Shown: positions 55,026-62,942 of the stretch, piece by piece | How the letters are laid out: each line of letters begins with the position of its first letter | Position numbering within the stretch: position 1 is the first letter of the stretch | Source of the DNA: JBDTSW01 sp963799815 | GTDB lineage: Bacteria; Actinomycetota; Thermoleophilia; Solirubrobacterales; 70-9 | Length of the DNA stretch: 64,000 bases | Direction: 5' to 3' | Assembly (NCBI GenBank): GCA_963799815.1 | Contig: CAWCYG010000005.1 | Span: 124,001-188,000, forward strand | Notes under the pieces: generated by a model | What the model saw: the letters and a program-made list of their open reading frames with translations, nothing else | Told to the model about the DNA's origin: nothing | Database searches by the model: none | Position numbers and translations under genes: made by a program

Positions 55026-55484
55026 ATGAGCACACAGGCAGTGGAAGAGATGGGCCCGATCGACTACCTGTTGGTCGAGTGGCCGGGCCGCCAGCCGAAC
55101 GGAAAGACAGCGCCGATCCTCGCCGACCTGGCCGAGCGCGGGATCATCCGCGTCCTCGACCTGGCCTTCATCACCAAGGCCGAGGACGGCACGGTCGCCG
55201 GCCTCGATATCCAGGGTCTCGGCGAGCAGGTGGAGGAGCTGAAGGTGTTCGAGGGCGCATCCTCGGGACTGCTCGGAGACGACGACCTCGAGGAGGCCGC
55301 AACGGCGCTCGAGCCCGGCACCTCGGCCGCCCTGCTGGTCTACGAGAACAGCTGGGCCGCACCGTTCGCCAGTGCCGTTCGCCGCTCAGGCGGCCAGCTC
55401 GTCGCCAGCGGGCGGATCCCAGTCCAGGCACTCCTCGCTGCCGTTGAGGCGGCCGAGGAAGCTGAAGCAGCCACCACGTCCTGA
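55026..55484 (+). CDS. DUF6325 family protein
   Basis: A 152-aa acidic protein with a good ribosome-binding site (GGAAGGAGAGCG) ahead of the ATG. MGPIDYLLVEWPGRQPNGKT, APILADLAERGIIRVLDLAF, ITKAEDGTVAGLDIQG and ALLVYENSWAAPFASAVRRS match DUF6325, small proteins often encoded beside SHOCT proteins in actinobacteria and linked in annotations to stress or membrane roles. The cellular role is unknown. The SHOCT gene follows 19 bp downstream. Confidence 0.8.
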   Translation: MSTQAVEEMGPIDYLLVEWPGRQPNGKTAPILADLAERGIIRVLDLAFITKAEDGTVAGLDIQGLGEQVEELKVFEGASSGLLGDDDLEEAATALEPGTSAALLVYENSWAAPFASAVRRSGGQLVASGRIPVQALLAAVEAAEEAEAATTS

Positions 55485-55503
55485 AGTCTGAAAGGAGCAA
55501 CTC

Positions 55504-55776
55504 ATGCCAGGTCTAATCCGAGGTGTCGCCCGCACAGCCGTTGTGGCCGGAACGGCGACCCGCGTCAGCAACAACGTCTCGCGGCGCCAACAGCGCCGCT
55601 GGGCCGAGCAGGAACCGCGGGAGCAGTACGAGGAGGCACCGCCGCAGGAGGCCGCGCCACCCCCGCAGGCAGCTGACCCGGTCGCACAGCTCAAGGGTCT
55701 TGCGGAGCTGCGCGACAGCGGCGTGCTCACGGAGGAGGAGTTTGCGGACCAGAAGGCGAAGATCCTGGGTTCCTGA
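55504..55776 (+). CDS. SHOCT-domain protein
   Basis: A 90-aa protein with AGGAG upstream of the ATG. The N-terminus is MPGLIRGVARTAVVAGTATR followed by a Glu/Gln/Pro-rich linker. The C-terminal 30 residues are a SHOCT domain (LKGLAELRDSGVLTEEEFAD, QKAKIL). SHOCT is a short helical oligomerisation module at the C-terminus of many bacterial proteins. It is encoded with DUF6325 as a two-gene operon. Confidence 0.85.
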   Translation: MPGLIRGVARTAVVAGTATRVSNNVSRRQQRRWAEQEPREQYEEAPPQEAAPPPQAADPVAQLKGLAELRDSGVLTEEEFADQKAKILGS

Positions 55777-55780
55777 GCTT

Positions 55781-55896
55781 GGGCACCAGCGCCGTTCTGG
55801 TGCCCACAGCCGAAGGCATCAGCAGGCATCGACGGGCATCCGCTGCGGTCAATCCACGCCTGTTGGTGCCTGAGGCGCCACCGCTTCACACGCGAG
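55781..55896 (+). other. Attachment-like unit 3 (truncated): hairpin, phased repeats, partial tRNA-Val
   Basis: The hairpin GGGCACCAG-CGCCGTT-CTGGTGCCC (55781-55805) is perfect. GGCATC occurs at 55815, 55825 and 55835, exactly 10 bp apart. GGTGCCTGAGGCGCCAC leads into only 15 bases of the tRNA copy (CGCTTCACACGCGAG, 55882-55896), after which the match stops. The rest of the gene-free stretch 55897-56098 shows no recognisable feature. Confidence 0.7.
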
Positions 55897-56098
55897 CCTT
55901 AGTAAGCCAGTTTGGGTGGCCTGTCACGCAGGGCGGCGTTCACGCTCCGGGGAACGGCAACGTCCACGTGTTCGGCGACCGGGGAACGGTGCGACTCGAA
56001 CCCGACGACGTTAAGCGGTTCGACTCAGGTTCTGCTGCTCACCTACCGCGCGGCATCCTGACCGCCACGTTTCGCCTTTGTCGCCGAGGTCCTCGGAT

Positions 56099-57013
56099 TC
56101 AGCGCTCACGTTGGTTGTCATCTGATTCGTTTCCTCCTGGGGCCCCGCACGGGACGCAGACCGTGATCGCGCCGGCTTCGATCTCGACCTTGAATGACTT
56201 GACCTTCTTGCGATCGCCACCGTCGAGCTCATAGCGGACCTTGCGGTCGAGCTTCACTTTCAGCGAGCGCCCTTGGGTGACGCGGACGTATGGCGACTTC
56301 TCGGCGCGTCCCAAGGCCGTGCGGGAGACCGCGCGCAGCGACTGCACCGGACCGTCGGATGTGAGCACGCCGACGTCGAGCATGCCGTCGTCGGGGTGCG
56401 CGTCGGCGAAGACCTCGATCCCGCCGAACAGGTCGCCCATGTTCCCGACCAGGATGCAGCTCGCGGCTCCCTTGTACCAGCGCCTCCCGTCAACCTTGAC
56501 CCTTGCCTTGAAGCTCGGGGCGTTCAGGTTCGCGGCCCCCGCGAGCACGTAGGCCGCGCGGCCGAGACGGTCTTTGAGATCGTCGGCGCCCTTGATCATC
56601 GCCGCGTCGAGTCCGGCTCCGGCCATCACGGCGAAGCGCTCGCCGTTGAAGCGGCCGACGTCGAGCCGTCGGCGATCGCCGTGGAGCGCCGTCTCGACGG
56701 CTTTTCCGATGTCGCGCTCGATGCCGAGGTTCGTCGCGAACAGGTTCGACGTCCCGGCGGGGCAGACCGCAAGCGGGATCTGTGTGTTCCCGAGCGCGTT
56801 GACGCAACGCCGGACGAGCCCGTCGCCGCCCCACGCGACTATCAGCTCGGCGCCCTCCTCGAGGGCCCGCTCGACCGCCCCCGGCGCCCGCTTGCTCTTC
56901 GGTACCTCGAACCACAGCGGCGACGAGATGCCCGCGTTGGCGAGCGTGCGCCGAAGCTCGGGGAGCCCGCCCCCGAAGGTCTTGCCGGAGTGTGCGACGA
57001 CCGCCAGCTTCAT
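56099..57013 (-). CDS. Diacylglycerol kinase-like lipid kinase (YegS/BmrU family)
   Basis: 304 aa from the ATG at 57013, overlapping the PAP2 stop as ATGA. Kinase blocks: VVAHSGKTFGGGLPELRRTL, ELIVAWGGDGLVRRCVNAL (GGDG nucleotide loop), PLAVCPAGTSNLFATNLGIE, RFAVMAGAGLDAAMIKGADD and ILVGNMGDLFGGIEVFADAH. It phosphorylates a lipid, probably diacylglycerol. The direct partner is a membrane phosphatase of PAP2 type, so the pair could interconvert phosphatidate and diacylglycerol. Confidence 0.85.
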   Translation of the reverse strand: MKLAVVAHSGKTFGGGLPELRRTLANAGISSPLWFEVPKSKRAPGAVERALEEGAELIVAWGGDGLVRRCVNALGNTQIPLAVCPAGTSNLFATNLGIERDIGKAVETALHGDRRRLDVGRFNGERFAVMAGAGLDAAMIKGADDLKDRLGRAAYVLAGAANLNAPSFKARVKVDGRRWYKGAASCILVGNMGDLFGGIEVFADAHPDDGMLDVGVLTSDGPVQSLRAVSRTALGRAEKSPYVRVTQGRSLKVKLDRKVRYELDGGDRKKVKSFKVEIEAGAITVCVPCGAPGGNESDDNQRER

Positions 57014-57744
57014 GAGCGCGAGCGCCTCTCGGCGGCCGCGCTGGCGGCGCGACAGGCGAACAGCAGCAGCAGGATCGCTCCGATGCCGACGAGCACACCG
57101 CCGGCCACGTCGAGCGGATGGGGCATGCCGCGGTACACGCGCGACAACGCGACGAACGTGGTCAGCAGGATCGCGCAGGTCCACGCCAGCGCCGTCTTGA
57201 CGCTGTCGGTGATGCTGGCCGTGAGCAGCAGCACAAGGCCGGAGTAGACGGCAACCGAGGCGGCGGTGTGGCCCGAGGGGTAGCTGGAGTCGACCGGCAG
57301 ATTCTCGAGGCGGTTGACCGACGGGCGGTCACGTGGGACGACGATCGAAGTGAAGTGGTAGGCAGCCGTTTCGGCAGGCAGGACGAAGACCGCGAACGCC
57401 GCCAGGAGCCAGCGGCGGGTGAGGGCGCAGTAGCCGCCGATGATGCCGACGATGATCGGCAAGACCGGGGCTCCGCCGGCCTGCGAGGCGACCTCGGAAA
57501 CCGTGGTCAGCGTGCCGCTGCGCGCGTCGACGAGCTCCTCAATAAAGCTCTGATCCTCGCCGGCCAGGCCGAGGCCGCTTCCGCTGGCCAGGACGTGCAC
57601 GATCAGCAGGCCGAGCAGGATCGAGGCGACCAGCAGCAAGAGGAAGCCGCCGACCAGCGCGACGAAGAAGACGAGCGCGGGATGGCGCGAACCCAGCGCG
57701 TCGGCGAACCGCTGTGCGGCTGCGCCGGGGCGGGCAGCGAACAC
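57010..57744 (-). CDS. PAP2-superfamily membrane phosphatase 1
   Basis: A 244-aa protein with about six helices. The PAP2 signatures are in order: RDRPSVNRLENLP, DSSYPSGHTAASVAVYSG and ALSRVYRGMPHPLDVAGG. The catalytic His residues of motifs II and III are present. It dephosphorylates lipid phosphates such as phosphatidate or undecaprenyl diphosphate. The first motif has R-x-R-P rather than K-x6-R-P, seen also in other family members. It is coupled to the lipid kinase and diverges from PAP2 protein 2. Confidence 0.85.
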   Translation of the reverse strand: MFAARPGAAAQRFADALGSRHPALVFFVALVGGFLLLLVASILLGLLIVHVLASGSGLGLAGEDQSFIEELVDARSGTLTTVSEVASQAGGAPVLPIIVGIIGGYCALTRRWLLAAFAVFVLPAETAAYHFTSIVVPRDRPSVNRLENLPVDSSYPSGHTAASVAVYSGLVLLLTASITDSVKTALAWTCAILLTTFVALSRVYRGMPHPLDVAGGVLVGIGAILLLLFACRAASAAAERRSRS

Positions 57745-57856
57745 CGGGAGCTTGCCTCGGGTCGCCGTTTCGCTCGCGGCGCTGAAGTTGCATCCAACGG
57801 CGGATCGACGAACATGCCGTTAACACTCCCCCGCTCGGGGGCACATTAAGCAAAGG

Positions 57857-58768
57857 ATGCCGCTTCTTCTGCTTTTGCTGATCGCCACGCTGGCGGGACT
57901 CGCCGCCGCCGCGCTGACGCGGCTCTATCCACATCGCGCGGTCGCAGCGCCGGTCGTCGAGGCGGCGTTCGAGGCCGGGCGGCGCGCGCCCGGCTCCGCG
58001 GGACACCGTGCCGCGCGGGCGGCCCGCCTCGAGCCCAAGACGGCCACGGGGCTCGTGCTCACGTTGGCGCTCCTGACGGTCGTAGTGGGCGGCATGGCGC
58101 TCGCCCTGCTGGCCGTCGTCGTCCGCAGCACGGACGTGCTGGTCGGCATCGATACCAGCGCGGCCGAGTGGGGCAACCGCCACGTGAATCCCTGGACGCA
58201 CGACGGCCTGACGCTCGTCACGTATCTGGGCGAGACGGTCACCGTGATCGTGATGGCGGTGATCGTCGCGATCGTGGACTTCATGCGGACACGTAACCGC
58301 TGGGTCGTGCCGTTCCTAGTGGCCGTGATCCTGGGAGACAAGATCCTCACGGAGACGATCAAGCAGCTCGTGGATCGCGCCCGTCCGGCGCTCGAGCCCG
58401 TTGCCGCAACGCTCGGACCATCCTTTCCCAGCGGCCACACCTCGACCGCGGCCGCTTCCCTCGCAGCTTTCGCGCTCGTCGCCGGACGTTGGTGGGGCCC
58501 CCGGGCCTGGCCCGCGCTCGCCGGCCTCGCCGTCGGCATCGCGGTCGGGGTGGCACTAAGTCGCGTCTTGCTCGACGTCCACTGGCTGACCGACGTTTTC
58601 GGCGGGCTTGCGCTCGGGTGGGCCTGGTTCGCCGCCTGCGCGATCGCCTTCGGCGGCCGCGTCCTGCGCTTCGGCGCCGCCGCGGAGGCTGCCGGACGCG
58701 GTGAAGTGGAGGCGGCCTCCGGCGACCCTCCCGCGAGGCCTCCGCCTCAGGAAATCCAGGCTTCTTGA
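57857..58768 (+). CDS. PAP2-superfamily membrane phosphatase 2
   Basis: A 303-aa protein: an N-terminal helix (MPLLLLLLIATLAGLAAAAL), a cytoplasmic Arg/Ala-rich segment (VEAAFEAGRRAPGSAGHRAA) and a PAP2 core. Motifs: KQLVDRARPALEPVAATLGP (K-x6-R-P), PSFPSGHTSTAAASLAAFAL and GVALSRVLLDVHWLTDVFGG. The C-terminus is a Gly/Pro/Glu-rich tail. The complete active site supports a phosphatidate or undecaprenyl-diphosphate phosphatase. A paralogue of the divergent neighbour, but with a different N-terminus. Confidence 0.85.
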   Translation: MPLLLLLLIATLAGLAAAALTRLYPHRAVAAPVVEAAFEAGRRAPGSAGHRAARAARLEPKTATGLVLTLALLTVVVGGMALALLAVVVRSTDVLVGIDTSAAEWGNRHVNPWTHDGLTLVTYLGETVTVIVMAVIVAIVDFMRTRNRWVVPFLVAVILGDKILTETIKQLVDRARPALEPVAATLGPSFPSGHTSTAAASLAAFALVAGRWWGPRAWPALAGLAVGIAVGVALSRVLLDVHWLTDVFGGLALGWAWFAACAIAFGGRVLRFGAAAEAAGRGEVEAASGDPPARPPPQEIQAS

Positions 58769-58881
58769 GCCCGCGCGGTCCCCGGTAGACGGAACGATGC
58801 GTGGGTCCTTCCCCTCCCCGCGTGCCCCGTGGCGTGTTCGGGCCCAAAAGTGGGTACCCGCTTCGCGAGGAGGGGATACCC

Positions 58882-59109
58882 GTGGACGACAGGGCGGGTG
58901 GTGATTCAGTGCTTGCGGAGAGCCATATCGAGGCCACGTCGGGCCTGCTGAGAAACGTGCTGGCCGAACTAGAGCGGGGGCTGGAAGAAGCGGACGACCA
59001 GACGCGTCGCAAGGTCTCCTGGTTGGTTGCGGGTCTGGTTGACCACTGGTCGCGACACACGGCACCGAACGAGGGGATGAGCCTCAACGTCGAGCGCTCT
59101 CCCAACTGA
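58882..59109 (+). CDS. Small protein of unknown function (75 aa)
   Basis: The GTG at 58882 was chosen because GGAGGGG lies 10-15 bases upstream. The sequence VDDRAGGDSVLAESHIEATS, GLLRNVLAELERGLEEADDQ, TRRKVSWLVAGLVDHWSRHT is acidic and helical, without cysteines or membrane segments. I recognise no family. It stands alone after the PAP2 gene and converges on hxlR. Confidence 0.45.
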   Translation: MDDRAGGDSVLAESHIEATSGLLRNVLAELERGLEEADDQTRRKVSWLVAGLVDHWSRHTAPNEGMSLNVERSPN

Positions 59110-59160
59110 GTGCGCATTGCGCCAATCGGGTTTTCTCGTTGAGGGTCCGCGTACCAGCGG

Positions 59161-59529
59161 CTAGGTCTCGTCTTTCACAAGGTGCTCCTGCGCCCAGAGG
59201 GAAATCTGCCCAAGCGCCGGGAGCAGCGCCTTGCCGCGATCAGTGAGGGCGTAGGAAACGGCCAGCGGCGGGCCCTCGTCGACGGTCCGGGCGATGAGCC
59301 CCGCCTCGGCGAGGTCGGAGAGCCGGTCAGAGAGGACCGAGTCGGAGATCCCATCTACCACACGCGAGAGCTCGCGGAAACCGGCTGGCCCCTCGCTGAG
59401 ATTGCCAAGGACAACCCCGTTCCAACGTTTGCCGAGGAATTCGAACGCGCGCGCAAGGGCGGCATCGCCGCGCGAGCAGGCGTCGGCGCCAGCAGCAGTG
59501 TCTCGGCTCGGAGTGCGAGTCGTTGCCAC
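59161..59529 (-). CDS. HxlR-family transcriptional regulator
   Basis: A 122-aa winged-helix protein: ACSRGDAALARAFEFLGKRW, NGVVLGNLSEGPAGFRELSR, GISDSVLSDRLSDLAEAGLI, PLAVSYALTDRGKALLPALG. This is the HxlR/MarR-like fold, with one Cys (ACSRG) at the N-terminal position used for redox or aldehyde sensing in several family members. It is divergent from the FAD oxidoreductase, with an AT-rich palindrome between, and probably regulates that operon. Confidence 0.9.
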   Translation of the reverse strand: MATTRTPSRDTAAGADACSRGDAALARAFEFLGKRWNGVVLGNLSEGPAGFRELSRVVDGISDSVLSDRLSDLAEAGLIARTVDEGPPLAVSYALTDRGKALLPALGQISLWAQEHLVKDET

Positions 59530-59568
59530 GGCCTCTATGCTAGCATCGCAGAGGTCACTAGTATTTTC

Positions 59569-59587
59569 ATAGTCTCTACTATTAGTA
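59569..59587. promoter_or_regulatory. Overlapping palindromes, probable HxlR operator
   Basis: ATAGT-CTCT-ACTAT (59569-59582) is a perfect 5-bp inverted repeat. It overlaps TACTA-T-TAGTA (59577-59587). The stretch from 59555 to 59590 is AT-rich against the genome and lies between hxlR (59529) and the oxidoreductase ATG (59631). Such TACT/AGTA elements are typical of HxlR sites. Confidence 0.55.
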
Positions 59588-59630
59588 TGGCCGATAGTCG
59601 ATTCAAAGCACTCTCAAAGGAGCACCTCCA

Positions 59631-60749
59631 ATGGCAGATCCTTCTCCTTCGACCAGACGCCCCACCGTCGTCGTCGTCGGCGGCGGCTACGGCGGCATCA
59701 ACGCCGCCAAGGCTCTCGACGACGTCGCCGACGTCACCCTCGTGGACGCCACCGAAGCGTTCGTTCACAACGTCGCGGCGTGGCGCACGCTCGTCGAGCC
59801 CGAGTGGCTGGACCAGATCTTCCTCCCCTACACACACCTGCTGGCGAATGGACGCTTTGTCCGCGATCGCGCCGTCGAGGTCGACGGCCGCCACGTCAGG
59901 CTGGCCTCGGGTGACGTGCTCGAGCCCGATTACCTCGTGCTCGCCACCGGCTCCGCCTATCCGTTTCCGGCCAAGACCGAGGAGCCCGACATCGCCTCCG
60001 CCAAAACCCACCTCCGCGCGGCTCACGAGGCGCTGCTTGCCGCCAACCGCGCATTGATCGTCGGCGCTGGCCCGGCCGGGTTGGAGCTCTCCGGTGAGAT
60101 CAAGGCCTTCTACCCCGACAAGCAGGTGACGATCGCCGACGTCTCGGAGGACATCCTCGCGGGGCCCTACGACCAGGCGCTGCGCGACGAGCTGCGCCGC
60201 CAACTCGGCGATCTCGGCATCGAGCTGCGGCTGGGTGCCGCGCTGAGCGAGCTGCCCACCGCTCCGCCCGCGACCCTCGCCCCGATCGCCATCGCAACCG
60301 AGGACGGCGGCGAGCTCGTCGCCGACATCTGGTTTCGCGCATTCGGTGTACGGCCACACAGCGATTACCTCGAGGGGGGGTCGCTGGACGAACGCCGTGA
60401 CGAGGGAGGCTACGTCCGCGTCGACGAGCATCTGCGCGTAGTCGGCGAGGACCGCGTCTTTGCGCTCGGCGACCTCGCCGACGCCGACCGCGACATGGCG
60501 GGCGTCGCCACCGCACAGGCCGAGGTCGTCGCCGCCAACGTTCGCGCGCTGATCGCCGGCACGGGCGAGCTCACGAGTTGGGCCACCTACCCACCCATGA
60601 TCGCGATCCCGCTCGGCCCGGAAGGCGGATCCGGCTTCATCGGCGACGGCGTCGCCGACAGCGCGACGATCGCTGAGCTCAAGGGGCGCCACATGCTCAT
60701 CGACACCTATGCGTCGCTCTTCGATGCCGCCCCGAGACTGGCCGCCTGA
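59631..60749 (+). CDS. FAD-dependent pyridine nucleotide-disulfide oxidoreductase family (NDH-2/FSP1-like)
   Basis: A 372-aa protein. FAD site TVVVVGGGYGGINAAKALDD, a second dinucleotide fold ALIVGAGPAGLELSGEIKAF, and the terminal FAD block VFALGDLADADRDMAGVATA. It lacks the CxxC of disulfide reductases and is close to AIFM2/FSP1 and type II NADH dehydrogenases, which reduce quinones with NAD(P)H. There is no clear C-terminal membrane helix. It lies first in the operon regulated by HxlR, with an A/G-rich ribosome site (AAAGGAG) before the ATG. Confidence 0.85.
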   Translation: MADPSPSTRRPTVVVVGGGYGGINAAKALDDVADVTLVDATEAFVHNVAAWRTLVEPEWLDQIFLPYTHLLANGRFVRDRAVEVDGRHVRLASGDVLEPDYLVLATGSAYPFPAKTEEPDIASAKTHLRAAHEALLAANRALIVGAGPAGLELSGEIKAFYPDKQVTIADVSEDILAGPYDQALRDELRRQLGDLGIELRLGAALSELPTAPPATLAPIAIATEDGGELVADIWFRAFGVRPHSDYLEGGSLDERRDEGGYVRVDEHLRVVGEDRVFALGDLADADRDMAGVATAQAEVVAANVRALIAGTGELTSWATYPPMIAIPLGPEGGSGFIGDGVADSATIAELKGRHMLIDTYASLFDAAPRLAA

Positions 60750-60753
60750 GCCG

Positions 60754-60999
60754 ATGCCCGACTATGGACACCAGGGCGAGTTCGGGTACTTCTTGGTCCC
60801 CGACGCCGGCGACCCTCAGGGCGTTCTCGAGACGGCGCGCCTCGCCGACCGGCTCGGCTTCAGCACCTTGCTCCTCACCACGCCTCCCGATCCCGACATG
60901 CTGCGGACCTACATCAAGGACGTCGCCCCGCATGTCCGCGAGCGTGTCGCCGCGGCGCGCGCCCAGGTCACCTCGGGCGCCACCCTTCGCCAAAGATGA
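60754..60999 (+). pseudogene. Internally deleted remnant of an LLM-class (F420/FMN) oxidoreductase
   Basis: 81 codons encode a typical LLM N-terminus (EFGYFLVPDAGDPQGVLETA, RLADRLGFSTLLLTTPP) joined directly to a segment resembling the family's late region (DPDMLRTYIKDVAPHVRERV, AAARAQ). The central ~250 residues of a ~330-aa LLM enzyme are missing. The frame is open across the junction, so a tidy internal deletion rather than indel noise is likely. The stop overlaps the start of the hemerythrin gene. A small functional protein cannot be ruled out. Confidence 0.6.
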
Positions 61000-61526
61000 C
61001 CAGCGTCGACGCGAAACCGGAGACGGCCCGTGGGCGGGCGATGTTCGAGGAGCTGGTCTGGATCCATTCGGCTATCCGTCGCGACCTGAAGATCGTTGAA
61101 CAGCTCGCCGCCGATGTGAATGAAGGACTCCCGGGGAAGGCTGTCGAGGACGCTTTGGGGGAGCTCAAGACCAGCGGCCCGCTGTGGCAGCTGAAGGTGA
61201 ACTGCCTGCGCTACTGCCGCCACGTCCACGCCCATCACGGAGCCGAGGACGGGCTTTTGTTTCCCGCGCTACGCGCAGCCGACTCATCGATCGGCCCGGT
61301 CGTGGACCGCCTGGAAGCCGACCATGCCCGTGTCTCGGACCTCCTCGATGTCGTCGAGGCGGCGGCCCGCACGCTCACCGAGACCGACCACGCCGATGCG
61401 CGGCAGCGCGTGTTTGACGGGCTACACGACCTCCACGTCCACCTGCTTGAACACCTCGACTACGAGGAGCTGCACGCGGGCCCGACGATACGCCGCCTCG
61501 AGGGCCTCACGGTTCCAGGGTATTAA
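60996..61526 (+). CDS. Hemerythrin-like HHE domain protein
   Basis: A 176-aa protein from the ATG at 60996, overlapping the LLM remnant stop. Helix 1 carries His in FEELVWIHSAIRRDLKIVEQ, then RYCRHVHAHHGAEDGLLFPA with the HxxxE-type pair, RLEADHARVSDLLDVVEAAA and the last ligands in LHDLHVHLLEHLDYEELHAG. The His/Glu set suits a di-iron site for oxygen, NO or redox sensing. It sits in the HxlR-linked operon. Confidence 0.85.
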   Translation: MTSVDAKPETARGRAMFEELVWIHSAIRRDLKIVEQLAADVNEGLPGKAVEDALGELKTSGPLWQLKVNCLRYCRHVHAHHGAEDGLLFPALRAADSSIGPVVDRLEADHARVSDLLDVVEAAARTLTETDHADARQRVFDGLHDLHVHLLEHLDYEELHAGPTIRRLEGLTVPGY

Positions 61527-61611
61527 TGGGCTTTGCCGACTTTGCGATGCTGGGCACCAGACGCGGACCGAATCGCGGAACGCGACCGCTCAGAGAAAGA
61601 GAGGACGTCTG

Positions 61612-61926
61612 ATGGCGACCTGCACGCACCTCGACCAGGTTGAGATGACTGAGCTGCCCGAGTCGGTAGACGGCTGCGAGGAGTGCCTGAAGACTGGCGA
61701 TCCATGGCTTCACCTGCGGATCTGCCTCGAGTGCGGCAAGGTCGGCTGCTGTGACAGCTCCCCGAACCGGCACGCGTCCAGGCACGCCGAGCAAGCGGGG
61801 CATCCGCTGATCCGCTCCTTGCAGCCGGGGGAGGAGTGGTCGTTCTGCTTCGTGGATGACGTCGGCATGGTGATCCCACAAATCGTCGGAGAGACGCGGA
61901 TCCCGCCCTCGCCGATGGGTGGCTGA
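61612..61926 (+). CDS. UBP-type zinc finger protein
   Basis: A 104-aa protein. Ligands are read in CTHLDQVEMTELPESVDGCE, ECLKTGDPWLHLRICLECGK, VGCCDSSPNRHASRHAEQAG and HPLIRSLQPGEEWSFCF: the Cys/His pattern of the ZnF-UBP fold, here in the small stand-alone bacterial form. In eukaryotes the fold binds the C-terminus of ubiquitin; bacterial single-domain members have no established target. Co-oriented with hemerythrin and DUF5996 genes. Confidence 0.85.
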   Translation: MATCTHLDQVEMTELPESVDGCEECLKTGDPWLHLRICLECGKVGCCDSSPNRHASRHAEQAGHPLIRSLQPGEEWSFCFVDDVGMVIPQIVGETRIPPSPMGG

Positions 61927-61928
61927 GG

Positions 61929-62888
61929 GTGTCCGGAGCGAGCGAATCAGAGGAGCAGCGTCCCACCATGCCCACTCAGTGGCAACCGCTCGCCTACGGC
62001 GCGTGGCGCGCCACCTGCGACACGCTCCACGCGCACACGCAGGTGCTCGGAAAGCTCGCAGTGGAGCTGGCGCCGCCCGAACCGCAGCTACAGCACGCCG
62101 CCCTGCGGCTGAGTGCCCGCGGCTGGGAGACGCTCCCGCTGCCGGCGCCCGACGGCTCCGGCGGAATCGTCGCAGCGCTTGACCTGCACACGCACGAGGC
62201 GGTGGTCGAGCACAGCGGCGGCCACGAGACCCGGATCGCGCTCACGCCCAACCGGCCCGTGGCGGAGGTGACGCGGGAGGTGCTGGAGGCCGTGGGGCGG
62301 CTGGCGGGCGCCGTCGAGGTCAATCCCACCCCCCAGGAGACTCCCTGGCAGGTGCCGCTGGACGAGGACCACGAGCATGCGACCTATGACACCGACGAGG
62401 TGGCGACCTACTTCGACGCCGCCACCCGCGCGGCGCTCGTCCTGGCGGAATTTCGGGCGCCGTTTCGTGGACGCTCGACGCCGGTCAACGCCTGGTGGGG
62501 GACCTTCGACCTCGCGGTCAACCTCTTCTCGGGGCGGCCGGTCGATCCACCGTCTGATGACTTCCTCATGCGCAACGGAGGCGATGCCCAGCAGGTCGCA
62601 ATCGGGTGGTGGCCGGGGGATTCGAACCACGAGGGGGCAGCCTTTTTCGCCTACGCGTACCCCGCGCCCGATGGTTTCGCGGACGCGGACATCGGGCCCG
62701 CCGCGGCGCGTTGGGACGGGCAGCTCGGCGAGTACGTGCTCGAATGGGAGGACATCCGCGAGAGCCCCGATCCGCACGCCCTGGCGTTGGAGTTCGCCCG
62801 CTCGGCTTTCCGCCACGCCTGCGCGGTGTGCGAGTGGGACCCGGTCCTGGCGGCGACTGCAGAGGGTGTTCCACCTCCGATCAGGTGA
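61929..62888 (+). CDS. DUF5996 family protein
   Basis: A 319-aa protein from the GTG at 61929, two bases after the UBP gene stop. WQPLAYGAWRATCDTLHAHT, QVLGKLAVELAPPEPQLQHA, ARGWETLPLP, VPLDEDHEHATYDTDEVATY, FRGRSTPVNAWWGTFDLAVN and HEGAAFFAYAYPAPDGF match DUF5996. These proteins are of unknown function, ~300 aa, with conserved Trp/His/Asp residues typical of an enzyme or binding protein. It ends the operon begun by the FAD oxidoreductase. Confidence 0.85.
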   Translation: MSGASESEEQRPTMPTQWQPLAYGAWRATCDTLHAHTQVLGKLAVELAPPEPQLQHAALRLSARGWETLPLPAPDGSGGIVAALDLHTHEAVVEHSGGHETRIALTPNRPVAEVTREVLEAVGRLAGAVEVNPTPQETPWQVPLDEDHEHATYDTDEVATYFDAATRAALVLAEFRAPFRGRSTPVNAWWGTFDLAVNLFSGRPVDPPSDDFLMRNGGDAQQVAIGWWPGDSNHEGAAFFAYAYPAPDGFADADIGPAAARWDGQLGEYVLEWEDIRESPDPHALALEFARSAFRHACAVCEWDPVLAATAEGVPPPIR

Positions 62889-62942
62889 CGCTGAGGTTCC
62901 ACCCTCGAAGCCGCCGGGCTGAACGAGTAGCGCCGGGCCTCT

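Noticed and set aside
54656..55033. N-terminal extension of the VOC protein through attachment-like unit 2
   Set aside because: The extension is the translation of the tRNA fragment and hairpin (a WFRTSDLSRV-type artefact), so the GTG at 54655 is preferred.
55900..56098. Possible degenerate tRNA on the minus strand (TTCGAGTC-like T-loop)
   Set aside because: T-stem and acceptor do not pair and no D- or anticodon arm can be drawn.
61550..61562. CTGGGCACCAG upstream of the UBP gene as a fourth hairpin unit
   Set aside because: Only one arm of the hairpin is present and neither GGCATC repeats nor tRNA sequence follow.
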